A DNA stretch of 64,000 bases from positions 9,002,501 through 9,066,500 of the forward strand of contig NC_085130.1 of the NCBI RefSeq assembly GCF_030269925.1, given 5' to 3'. Under the pieces are notes generated by a model. That model saw nothing but the letters and a program-made list of their open reading frames with translations, was not told the origin of the DNA and did no database searches. The translations under genes were made by a program, and so were the position numbers. This DNA comes from Bombyx mori. Its lineage: Eukaryota; Arthropoda; Insecta; Lepidoptera; Bombycidae. Of the stretch, positions 1 to 9,569 are shown one piece after another (the stretch's first letter is position 1; every line of letters starts with the position of its first letter).

Positions 1-514
1 AATATCAGTTGATATTATTATTGAATGTCATATCAGCTATTTAATACCGTTTCCAATTTATGTCCTATTAGCAAAAGAGCTTAAGTCAAAATGCCTTTTC
101 AGTGGCCCGACGAAATAAATAAGGTCCTTTATCTCAGGATTATCTCTTTAAGAATAACGTGTATGCCCTTTTGTTTGAACGGGACTTTTTTAAGCAAATA
201 AGACCGGGACGGCTCGTCGCCGACAAATCTGTACCATTTTCACGATTTTACCAAAATCTGATTAATTTTTTTTCTTTTTTTTTTCAGTTTGTTTAGGCAA
301 ATTGGCTTGTCGAAGTTTGGCAATGTTTTTCCACTGTCGAATTTAATTTGTATGAACCTAATTTTCACATTGATTAGTATGATTCATTAGAATATAAAAA
401 TAGATTTTGAATGATAAAAGAAAAATCGCTTATATAAATGAGTATTTGCTGCCAATCGGGATCATGTACAATAGACATTCTAATCATGAAACAAGTGTTA
501 TTTTACTGCTTACA
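1..514. other. AT-rich intergenic or intronic DNA
   Basis: No open frame, repeat tail or splice-like pattern that I can support is visible here. A T-rich tract lies near 268-286. Confidence 0.6.
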
Positions 515-754
515 GCTGGTAGGGCCTCTTGTGAGACCGCACGGATAAGTACCACCAACCCGCCTATTTCTGCCGTGAAGCAGTAATGCGTTTCGGTTTG
601 AAGGGTGGGCAGCTGTTGTAACTATACTGAGACCTTAGAACATATACTTCAAAGTGGGCGGCACGTTTACGTTGTAGATGTCTATGGGCTACAGTAACCA
701 CTCAACACCAGGTGGGCTGTGAGCTCGTCCACCGATCTAAGCCATAAAACAAAA
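515..754 (+). repeat. Bm1 SINE, short form
   Basis: This is the body of the Bm1-like SINE without its tRNA-derived head. It starts near CTGGTAGGGCCTC, contains the conserved CCTATTTCTGCCGTGAAG segment, and ends after the tail box GTGGGCTGTGAGCTCGTCCA and an A-rich end. Non-autonomous; depends on a LINE reverse transcriptase. Confidence 0.85.
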
Positions 755-782
755 AGGTAAACATTATTATATATGTGTAACA

Positions 783-870
783 TATTACCCATCTGATGGT
801 GAGTGGTCACTGTTTCACATGTCACCAACAATGTCAGGGGCAAAGCCAAGCTGTTGCCTACCGCTAAAGT
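783..870 (-). repeat. 3' end of the GGTAGGCAG-type retroelement
   Basis: The reverse complement matches, with divergence, the short repeat seen well preserved at 57509-57631: a GGTAGGCAGC start, a GGTAACCACTCACCATCAGG core and an A-rich end. It is an old copy. Confidence 0.6.
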
Positions 871-1067
871 CCTGAACTTCAATTTATCAAGCTCAGACAC
901 AATTATTTTTATTATCAGTCATTGTTTTACTTACAATTCGTATGTCACTGTTGTTTCACTCAGTCATTACAGTTACCTACATACATGTGGATTTCTTAAG
1001 GGCTTTTTTAAATATCAAAGTCACAAAATGCCCTAACTAATACTATAATGGTAGATATTGTAGAATG

Positions 1068-1607
1068 TTTATTGGTGGTAAGGGGTCCTGTGAGCCCGCA
1101 TGGCTAGGTATCTCTCTTCGATCGGTCCCTCACTGCTGAGGATCGTGACTCAGTCCGATCCCGTCAATCAGCTGTCTCCATCGATCCTGTTTTGTAGCAT
1201 GGTGGAGTGCGTCGCTGACAGGTACCCTCAGTTCCTCCGCTATTTGGTCCGACCATCGTTTGAGACCTCTACACCTAGGCCTTTTCCCCTCTAATTTACC
1301 GGTCACCACAAGGCGTTCCAAATTACTGGTATCCCTGCGTGCAACATGACCAAAATACCGCAATATTATTTGTAGAAAAGCTAGGCTTTGGTTTGGCTAG
1401 GTACCACACCCGAATCTGCAATAAAGCAGGTATACATTCCAGTTTCAAGGGTGAGGCAGGCCGTTGTTATACAGAACTGTGACTTAGAATTCACTTCTCA
1501 AGATCGGTGGTGGCAGTAACCTGGTTAATGTTTATGAGCTCTGGTGACCACTTAAAACTAGGTGGGTCGTGAGTACTTCCGACTATCGCAGCAGTAAAAA
1601 AAAGCAT
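1068..1607 (+). repeat. Diverged Bm1 SINE split by a LINE fragment
   Basis: The 5' part (1068-1110, GGTGGTAAGGGGTCC...) and the 3' part (1404-1607, ending in a run of A) are two halves of one old Bm1 copy. Between them lies a minus-strand LINE piece bounded by a perfect 10-bp duplication, TGGCTAGGTA, at 1101-1110 and 1394-1403. The split is therefore a genuine nested insertion. Confidence 0.75.
1111..1393 (-). pseudogene. LINE reverse transcriptase C-terminal fragment
   Basis: On the minus strand, 1363-1130 reads as an open peptide beginning MRYFGHVARRDTSNLERLV, typical of the extreme C-terminal region of LINE ORF2 proteins (GHVARR, GKRPR, RWSDQI and DRWR-type motifs) of an RTE-like or related clade. 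It is strongly 5'-truncated and sits inside a Bm1 copy with a 10-bp target duplication. The clade is uncertain without alignment. A related minus-strand fragment occurs near 27474-27600. Confidence 0.7.
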
Positions 1608-1682
1608 AACTCAATCGAGATTTTTAGTGCACATAGCGTGTGGGATACCTTTTAATGGGATACCTTAAAAATTATATCCAGT

Positions 1683-1930
1683 TTTTTTTTTATTTCTATC
1701 TAAGGGTGGACGAGCTCACAGCCCACCTGGTGTTAAGTGGTTACTGGAGCTGATAGACATCTACAAAGGAAATGCGCCACCCACCTCGAGATATAAGTTC
1801 TAAGGTCTTAAGTATTGTTACAACGGCTGCCCCACCGTTCAAACCGAAACGTATTACTGCTTCACGGCTGAAATAGGCAGGGTGGTGGTACCTACCGGTG
1901 CGGACTCACAGGAGGTCCTGCCACCAATTA
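1683..1930 (-). repeat. Bm1 SINE, short form
   Basis: The minus-strand SINE body has its poly(A) tail at the left (T-run near 1683) and its 5' end at GAGGTCCTGCCACCAATT on the right. It lacks the tRNA-like head. Confidence 0.85.
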
Positions 1931-3097
1931 AATTAAAACGAGTTTAGTCGAATCGTAGCTTTGGAAGGTAAAGTTCGCAAAAGTACCGCCTCTAAGCTTT
2001 TACATTTCAGGTGGGTTTTATTCGTTTAATTTTTACTGTAATACGTGACTGCTTGGTAGCAGAAATAGGAGGAACGGCGATGCCATCAAATGGGGTCTAA
2101 ACCGACCACCAATCCTTAACACAGGAAATATATTTATATTTTTAAGCACATAAATCTATCAGCCCGCAATCCAATATTTCATTTATTCATAATTCCATTT
2201 CAGGCAACACACTGGTTCTTTTCGTGTCCGCTAAATCGGTTTCGTCTTTACTCCATTGACAATAGGAGTTGTTTTCGAATGCGGCAACGCACTTGGTTTC
2301 AAGGATCACGTAGTCCATTCTTAACTTGATCACAGTTAGGAAATGAACGAACGTGGTCTCATAACACATTTACGGGGTAGAAGATGATTTTTCGAATAGT
2401 CCCGTCCTCGATTCACAAAGCCACGTACCAATTAAATATTTCCCCCTGAATTATTAAGGTCTCGAACTAACAAACTATACGGGATGGGAAAGTAAATATT
2501 ACCGAAAAGGAATTTATAATTAAGCTTAGCCAAATATTTATATTAAATTAAGCACAACTGCCCTACATAGGCATACGTTTTTTCATGTACCCTACAACGG
2601 ATACATTTGTCGAACGTCACTGTCGTCGTATGAGATCATTAACCCGACGTTTATTGTCTTAGATTAATCAGTTCTAGAGTTCCAAAAAAAGCGTGAGTTA
2701 TAATTTCGAGAATGGGAATATATACTGTGAGTTTTTTTTTATTTGGTATCCACAATCGTTTTGACTCGTCAATGCCAATTACGGAGCCTATCAAATTGCG
2801 CAACATTGTTTCACAATTGAATTCGTGCAAAAAAAGCCGTCACATTGACAGGCCCTCACCTCGAATTTTAACGGAAAAAATCGCAAGGAATAGGCAAATT
2901 ACTTCCATAATGCGGATATTGAGAAAGTTTGGAGATTGGAAAACCTTTTCCACTTGAAAGACGAAGGGAAATTTTCCTTGTAAAAAACAGGTCGGCCTCG
3001 CAGTCGGCACGTCAAATAAATCACGCATTCTGACATGCATTCGGGTACGAATCGAAGAGGTTCAGCCCAGGGACAGACTTAGCACTACCAGATATTA
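1931..3097. other. AT-rich DNA without recognised genes
   Basis: Only short frames with no recognisable motif. I see no splice-site pairs flanking a codon-biased stretch. Confidence 0.5.
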
Positions 3098-3162
3098 GCT
3101 TAAAGGATAAGACGCTAGTGTGCCAGTTTTGGGAGATGCGACCATGTCAATGTTCAAAGGCC
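3098..3162 (+). repeat. Solo Bm1 head fragment
   Basis: AAAGGATAAGACG followed by GATGCGACCATGTCAATGTTC matches the A-box and B-box half of the Bm1 tRNA-like head, with no SINE body after it. Old and diverged. Confidence 0.4.
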
Positions 3163-3773
3163 ACAAGTGAGTACTGTAAGGTTTATGATTATTTATATAA
3201 CATGATTATATAGAATCCTGTACATATTAAGAATTATTATTAATAATGAGGCTTATATTGCAAAACCATTAAAATATTATTGTGTATTAGTTGCTCCATT
3301 GATTGCTCTTAAAGTCACGTGAGTAAGCTACATGACCGGCCAAGACGGGGGTAATCGGCTGAGACATATATTTTAAAAGTGAATGCAGGCGGTTAGAAAA
3401 GAGTTGTTGAATAAGACCCATAAATGTAAAATTATCAGATTAAATCAGAGTGCGAATAAAGTTAGTCTATTTAATTTATACATCTGACACCCAAAAGTAC
3501 CAATTACAAAAAGCAATTCCATAATATGGATAATGGAATAAAAAAGGCCTCATATGAATAATCCCACAGCACTTACAAATTGGTCTACCCATAAATTGAT
3601 AATAGTAATTGTGGTAGGTAATTTGTCATGTGAAAATTAAAAAATTCTCATTATTCGACTTATTTCTACCATTGGAAATAGTCTATTAATCACTCTACCT
3701 CGATAAGTTCCAGTGTTTATTGTAATGTAATAACAGTTTTTCCTTCTATTGAACCAGAGTACATTACTGATTT

Positions 3774-4016
3774 TCATTTGCCTTTATACCTTCTGTCCAA
3801 TACTTCGACCCGTATTTCCATTAAATTATGTTGACCCCCAGAATTCCAGCCGAATCCGTATCTGTCCAATCGAATATTCGATCCCACAATGGATGATGCG
3901 ATAACCTGCTCGTAATTCATCCAACGGCCGATATTAGGAGAGTACGGATTTACATACCACGTTTTACTTCTACAAGACCAAAGCTGATTTATGCCTTGCC
4001 TCCCTAAACGGGGCAA
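3774..4016 (-). other. Unrecognised 80-aa open frame
   Basis: The minus-strand frame opens with MPRLGRQGINQLWSCRSK and ends in EVLDRRYKGK. It is rich in Trp, Tyr, Asn and Gly and, unlike most short frames here, does not look like low-complexity translation. I cannot assign it to a family. It could be an exon, a decayed mobile-element or viral remnant, or chance. The flanks are AT-rich and no convincing splice acceptor is visible. Confidence 0.25.
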
Positions 4017-4195
4017 TCCTCGGCAAAAACATATAAATGAGGTATTTTTTGAAGCGTAAATCTTATAATGCTGATTTGTCCTACATTACGCTCCTCTGCC
4101 GGTATCATCCTCGCTTAGTCGGAGAGTTCGATGGACATGTTCAATTCAATTACCATAGATATAGGTACCACTTTAATGTTCCTTTTTGTACTTGT

Positions 4196-4440
4196 TTTAC
4201 TGGTGGTAGCACCTCTTGCGAGTCCGCGCGGGTAGGTACCACCACCCTGCCTATTTCTGCCGTGAAGCAATAATGCGTTTCGGTTTGAAGGGTGGGGCAG
4301 CCGTTGTAACTATACTTGAGACCTTAGAACTTATATCTCAAGGTGGGTGGCGCATTTACATTGTAGATGTCTATGGGCTCCAGTAATCACTTAACACCAG
4401 GTGGGCTGTGAGCTAGTATATCCATATAAGAAAAAAAATA
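4196..4440 (+). repeat. Bm1 SINE, short form
   Basis: It starts TTACTGGTGGTAGCACC and ends in an A-run near 4440. Directly after it (4441-4465) is AAGGAACTTCGTTCC, the palindromic end of another repeat family described at 55.0-60.8 kb. Confidence 0.9.
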
Positions 4441-4876
4441 AGGAACTTCGTTCCAAAAACTTGTTAAATTTTACCTTTTGGTTGTCGGGGCATTATTCGT
4501 TCGATCAGTTTGAAATTAATCGCAAAGTCTAGAGATATTTTTATACAAACGCTAGTTAGTACAATATTTAAATATCTACGAATAACAAATATCTTGGTCG
4601 TCCGTGATCACGAAAACTGTAGAATATTCGAAAAGCCGGAGGTAATTTCAAGACAATAATAAACTCAAGATGAAACCTGTAAAAGCAGTTTTAATTACAT
4701 ACAATTGCTCCAATTTGATTAAATTTATCATGTTACATTTCATAATTGTTGTATTTATGAACAATGAAGTCCAAATTTATATTATCTCCTTAACTTTTCT
4801 GTACATTGACAGACGATTTTGCATTTCATCAGAATCTGTTATTGAGACCATATAGATCATGACCTGAAGCCCATCT

Positions 4877-5095
4877 TCTATACTAATATTATAAAGAGGA
4901 AAGATTTGTTTGTTTGTTTGTTTGTTTCGAATAGGCTCCGAAACTACTAGACCGATTTGAAAAATTCTTTTTCCATTAGAAGCCGACATTGTCCCTGATG
5001 AACATAGGCTACTTTTTTTTTTTTTTTAATTTTTTTTTTTTTTGTTTTCATGTGTGTTTTAATGTTTCCGAAGCGAAGCGAGGGCGGGTCGCTAG
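4877..5095 (+). mobile_element. Non-autonomous Helitron (Lep1-like)
   Basis: The left end TCTATACTAATATTATAAAG, followed by GAGGAAAGATTTG and a GTTT repeat, then GAATAGGCTCCGAAAC, is the signature of the Lepidoptera Helitron family known as Lep1. The right end is GGGCGGGTCGCTAG followed by T, the CTAG|T expected of Helitrons. Two long T-tracts lie inside (5013-5043). The left boundary could be the TC at 4874, which would restore the A|TC flank. No coding capacity; it would need a Rep/helicase supplied in trans. Confidence 0.8.
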
Positions 5096-5229
5096 TAAAA
5101 TATAAGGTCTGTATTAAATATTAGTGACAGTCCTTTTACACGCAGTTGATATCCGCTTTGCGCCTCTCGCGAGGGTTCATGATGCGCCTTACTAAAGTCT
5201 GCGTGCGATGAAACGTAAGTAATAAACTT

Positions 5230-5545
5230 CGCGTCATTACGGATCCTCCTGATCCACTAACGGTGCTTTTAGGTACCTCAAGCACCGGTCACCGTCCTCG
5301 CCGAGCTCGTCGCCTGCGACGAAGGGCTCGACGAGTAAATGAACCCATAGATACAGGCCACTGAGTTTCTCGCCGGATCTTCTTAGTGAGTCGCGTTTCC
5401 GATCCGGTGGTAGATTCTGTGAAGTACTACTCTTGCTAGGGCCAGCGTTAGCAACACTCACGGCTTGAGCCCCGTGACCCCCTACACGTTTAAGACAGGC
5501 TGAAATAGCCTCTCAAGGCTATCAGGATAGGTAGGAGAATTTTTT
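5230..5545 (+). pseudogene. 5'-truncated copy of element C-type LINE (3' end)
   Basis: The sequence from CGTCATTACGGATCC onward matches the last codons of the ORF2 at 45371-48253 and its 3'UTR. The encoded tail DPPDPLTVLLGT is preserved, but the stop codon position has changed to read through. It ends AATAGCCTCTCAAGGCTATC and then GGTAGGAGAA plus a T-run instead of the usual A-run. A dead fragment of a jockey-clade LINE. Confidence 0.85.
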
Positions 5546-6470
5546 TTTTTTTTTCAAACTTATAGACCCTAATCTATGCAGAACTTAAATTTCAAATTTC
5601 AATCGTGCATCACAACGATATCTGTTCTCTAGTTATAAATTTATAGATACATCACAAATAACATAAATTTTAATATTCATTGTCACTTCAGAAATCAGTA
5701 GATGATGACCGAGCCTTGTTCGTTTTTTTTTTTTGATATCATCATTTTTTTCGGTCTTGAAAGCGGTTAGTTGACCTCAATTAAGAAAAATAGTATTATT
5801 ATTCGCCAATAGATGTTGGGAAGAGTTGATTATTGAAAACACGAATAAAACAACATTTTCTGAAAATAAATCGATTTATCACCTCCGTAATCCCCTGTAT
5901 ACTAAATTTTATGAAAATCGTTGGAGCCGTTGCCAAAATTCAGATTATATACATATAATATATTAATATACAAGAATTGCTAAGGTATAAGATATTTGCA
6001 TTCGCCCAGTCTTTAGCCCGAGATACTTCGTGTCGCAGCTAAAGGAATCATTAGTAATTTCTCTTCCCAACCGAAAACAATCTCAACAACACTAAGTGAT
6101 CCGCCCTTATCTTAATGAAACGTCCCGAACTCAGTCGACGAGAAATAACGAATTTAATAAAACGTGATAAAAAAAAAAGTTAAGTTTCGTTCTAATCTCG
6201 CCCTCGTTACAATTTTGAACAGAAAAAAGTAAGAAAATTAAATTATCCAAATGAAGTTTTATTGACGGTAATATCTCGGACTCGGGTCGTGTGTTTGAGA
6301 TCAGGTGAAACGCACGACTAATGTCTAATGAAGTAAGTTGGGAAATATAGTATTTTAATGACAATATCGGCTTGGCTGTTCGTGTAGTTTTGCGACATGA
6401 TGTTAAGCGGCTACTGGTACCCACCACAGTGTGTGCCGCCACACAGAAATGGGGCCATCTCGTGTCTCGT
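5546..6470. other. AT-rich DNA without recognised genes
   Basis: No family that I recognise. A 103-aa minus-strand frame (6131-6442) has biased composition and no motif. Confidence 0.5.
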
Positions 6471-6471
6471 T

Positions 6472-7144
6472 GAAGTCGTCTTGGCCTAAAGGATAAGACG
6501 CCAGGAGTTTTTTTTTAATTTATTTTTATTGCTTAGATCCACGGACGAGCTCACAGTCCACCTGGTGTTAAGTGGTTACTGGAGCCCATAGACATCTACA
6601 ACGTAAATGCGCCACCCACCTCGAGATATAAGTTATAAGATCTCAGTATAGTTACAACGGCTACCCCACCCTTCGAACCGAACCGCATTACTGCTTCACG
6701 GCGGAAATAGGCGGGGTGGTGGTACCTACCCGTGTGGACTCCCAAGAGGTCCTACCACCAGTATTCGTATATAGCGATGCGACTGTATCGGTGTTCGAAT
6801 CCCGCAGGCAGGTATAATTTTTTCTAATGAAATACGTACTTAATAAACGTTCACGATTGACTTCCACGGTGAAGAATAACATCGTGTTTTATTATATCCG
6901 CAAAATAATAATTTACGTAATTCCGTCCGTCTGCACGGGTAGGTACCACCACCCCGTCTATTCCTGCCGTGAAGCCGTAATGCATTTCGATTTGAAGGGT
7001 GGGACAGCCGTCGTACTGTTAGAACTGAGACCTCAGAACTCATGCCTCAAGGTGGGTGGCGGCATTTACGTTGTAGATGTCTATGGGCTCCGGGAACCAC
7101 TTAACATCAGGTGGGCTGTGAGCTCGGGTAATGTATAAAAAAAA
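6472..7144 (+). repeat. Long-form Bm1 SINE interrupted by a second Bm1
   Basis: The tRNA-like head starts at 6472 (GTCGTCTTGGCCTAAAGGAT, A box) and breaks at about 6506. It resumes at 6764 with TTCGTATATAGCGATGCGAC, the B-box-like GTGTTCGAATCCCGC, the linker, the body and an A-tail ending near 7144. The interruption is another Bm1 in the opposite orientation. Confidence 0.85.
6507..6763 (-). repeat. Bm1 SINE, short form, nested in another Bm1
   Basis: T-run at 6508-6516, tail box, body, and 5' end GTCCTACCACCAGTA at 6763. It splits the tRNA-like head of the plus-strand Bm1. I could not define a clean target duplication. Confidence 0.85.
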
Positions 7145-7548
7145 ATCTGATCTTATTTGGTAATAGAGAGATTTTGTTTCATAAGAGAGTGTTAATTATG
7201 AATGTGGAAGGCCATAGAGGAAGAGGTAGTTAACCAACTGGTAGCTAATCTACGACGGAGTAAAATTATTACTGATATAGTTCTTCTAAGTCTGTATACC
7301 AACAAAGTGACCCATACTATTTGTTCTACCATCTCGAAAGGCGAATGCGATTGTAATAGAATCGAATCTCCGATAACCACTACATCGTGTTTGGATTCGT
7401 TTTCCGTGAGACCTTTTAGATTTGCAGATATTTTAAAAACCAATTGGTGGGATAAATACGTTTAAAATGATTAAAGAAATTTTTTATTTAGACTTAGATT
7501 TTAGACTTCTGGTATGCATTAGGTTTTCTGGTATGCATTTGCGGTAGG

Positions 7549-7657
7549 CAGCGGGTTGGCTCTGTCCTTGGCATTGCTGAAGTCCATGGGCGACGGTAAC
7601 CACTCATCATCAGGTGTGCCGTATGCTCGTCTGCCTACAAAGGCAATAAAAAAAAAA
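7549..7657 (+). repeat. 3' end of the GGTAGGCAG-type retroelement
   Basis: GCGGTAGGCAGCGGGTTGGC to GTCTGCCTACAAAGGCAATA plus an A-run. It is one of several near-identical short copies in the window (19918, 57509, minus strand at 62411). Confidence 0.85.
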
Positions 7658-7672
7658 GCATATCGCTAACAC

Positions 7673-8029
7673 GTGTTTGTGAATAAATGGCTACGTCAAA
7701 GTTTGAAAATCTTTTGGCCTGAGACGATCACTAACAAAGAGCTGTGGAGGATCACCAAGCAGACACCAATGGAGAAGGAGATCCTTACACGGAAGTGGCA
7801 TTGGATATGTCACATATTGAGAAAGTCCGATACCCACCTGTTCATGAGAGCAATGACCTGGAAAGTGGCAAAAGAAAGAAAGTCCATCCCAGAACAACTT
7901 GGCGTCGCTCAGTAGAGCAGAAACTGGCCGTTTTAGGCATGACCTGGGAGGAGCTAGAACAGACTGCCCAAGACCGATGCAAATGGAAGGATTTGATTCA
8001 AGTCTTACACCTCAGCAGAGGATAATAGG
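7673..8029 (+). pseudogene. RTE-like LINE ORF2 C-terminal remnant, frameshifted
   Basis: Frame one (to about 7865) includes ELWRITKQTPMEKEI and RKWHWICHILRKSD. Frame two (from about 7865 to the stop near 8023) includes TTWRRSVEQKLAVLGMTWEE and AQDRCKWKDLI. These are the conserved C-terminal motifs of RTE-type LINE proteins (TWRR, W-E-E, AQDR-x-W). The shift between frames near 7865 and the missing upstream domains make it a dead, 5'-truncated fragment. Confidence 0.75.
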
Positions 8030-8218
8030 AAAGAAAGAAGAAGATGCAGATAACACATATGAGATAACAATAAACATCCAAACGCCGATTAGCAGTCTTA
8101 TCTAGTATTTTCTTCGAAGTCAAAAATAATCGGCTATCACAGCTCTGCAGTTTGTCAATGTGCTCTCGACAGTAGTGCCAGACACTTTACAATATTTGAC
8201 AAAATCCAAACGTTCGCT

Positions 8219-8232
8219 AAGACACAAGTTTA
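8219..8232. repeat. Left target-site duplication of element A
   Basis: AAGACACAAGTTTA, repeated perfectly at 15158-15171. It defines the left boundary of the LINE. Confidence 0.9.
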
Positions 8233-9569
8233 GCCCGGGACACCAGTGCTACGAGGCCCCTATTGTTTGTGCTGTGCAATTGTGTGTGCCCAAGTGTGAG
8301 AGTGTTTCATCTGGAGTTGCTGTTTCGGAGTGGAAACGCCCCGAACAGTGAGACGAAGGACCCGGGAACAGGTAAGTGGATCGACACTTCTTTCCTTAAA
8401 CGATTAGTTTAATACGGGTAGGTGTCGACCAGCCTGTGTAAGCTGCGTTACCGTTTTATTTGAATATAAAACCGGCGAACGTTAGCGCCACCGAGTCTGG
8501 CCTCCCTGTGTCATTCCCAGTCCTCTCCTACCCTTCGGGGCTAGGCGGGGCGGTCGCAAAACCCGATAAACTGGTCTACGTAGAAGGTTGTTGGCGTTTG
8601 AACCCCCTACCGTTAGTTAATTAAGTCTCGACAGTAAGATTATTTAATCCCTTATTTTTATAAATTAATTTCTTAGTACCATTTAATATAATAGCAGTAA
8701 TTTTATTTTGTTATTTCATTAGTTTACCAATTAATTTAATCTACCCGCTTTTAACAAAAACAAGTGGCGCTGCTATAGAATATTAAAATTACGTTTGTCT
8801 TTTCTTTTGTATCTACCTACTTTTAATATCACATTTTGTTTAACATAGTTTAGTTTAAAATTTTTAATACATTGATTCTGGTGCACCGGCCGGCATTCAT
8901 AAGTGGTCTATGCTCTATCCATCCATTGTTTATTTAGAGTTATCCTGATTTGTTTTATTAAGTTAGTGTTAGTATTTAGTGGGGTTCCCGTCTAATTATT
9001 CCTTCATTTGATTGAATTTAATTTAATTTATTATCTTGTTATTTTGTTGTTTTATTTCAGTTTCTTTATTGTTATTTTTACTTTATTTTAGTATAGGTTT
9101 TCAATAGTTGGGTGTTCAGTGACCCTTTTACTAGTGAAATTCGCTGGTAAAAGAGAGTTACTCAACAATCCGGTAAGTTTATTGTTTGTTAAGTACATTT
9201 ATATAATAGGTTGTTAACATATTATTATTAATTTGTTTATTTGAATTCTTTTGATTCATTAGGGACTAGTTTGTACCGGAACCGGGACTCACCGCTTGTC
9301 TAACACTGACCGAGTACAGATGCAAGTGTAGTTATATTATTTGTTTAGTACATTCATTATTAATTAGCACTTATTAGTTATCGGTAGATTTTAATTTAAT
9401 TTCGAGCAGTTAGTCTAGTTAGTCTCTTTTCTGTTATTTTATAGTTATAATTATATAATAGCAGTATCCCTTATTGCCGGTTAACCGGAGCCCAGTCTAA
9501 CAAAGTAACATACCAACTGGCAACGCTCGGGAGTACCAATGACTCAACCATCGTAGGACCAGGGAAATC
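8233..9569 (+). promoter_or_regulatory. 5'UTR of element A
   Basis: The first 300 bp are GC-rich and roughly 75-80% alike to element B by eye. The next kilobase is AT-rich and hard to align. A strong splice-donor-like CAG|GTAAGT sits at 8369/8372, and B has CAG|GTGAGT at the equivalent place (33827/33830). An acceptor-like polypyrimidine tract ending TTTCAG lies near 9060. LINE 5'UTRs normally hold the internal promoter; no clear Inr plus DPE pair at +28 is visible here. Confidence 0.5.
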
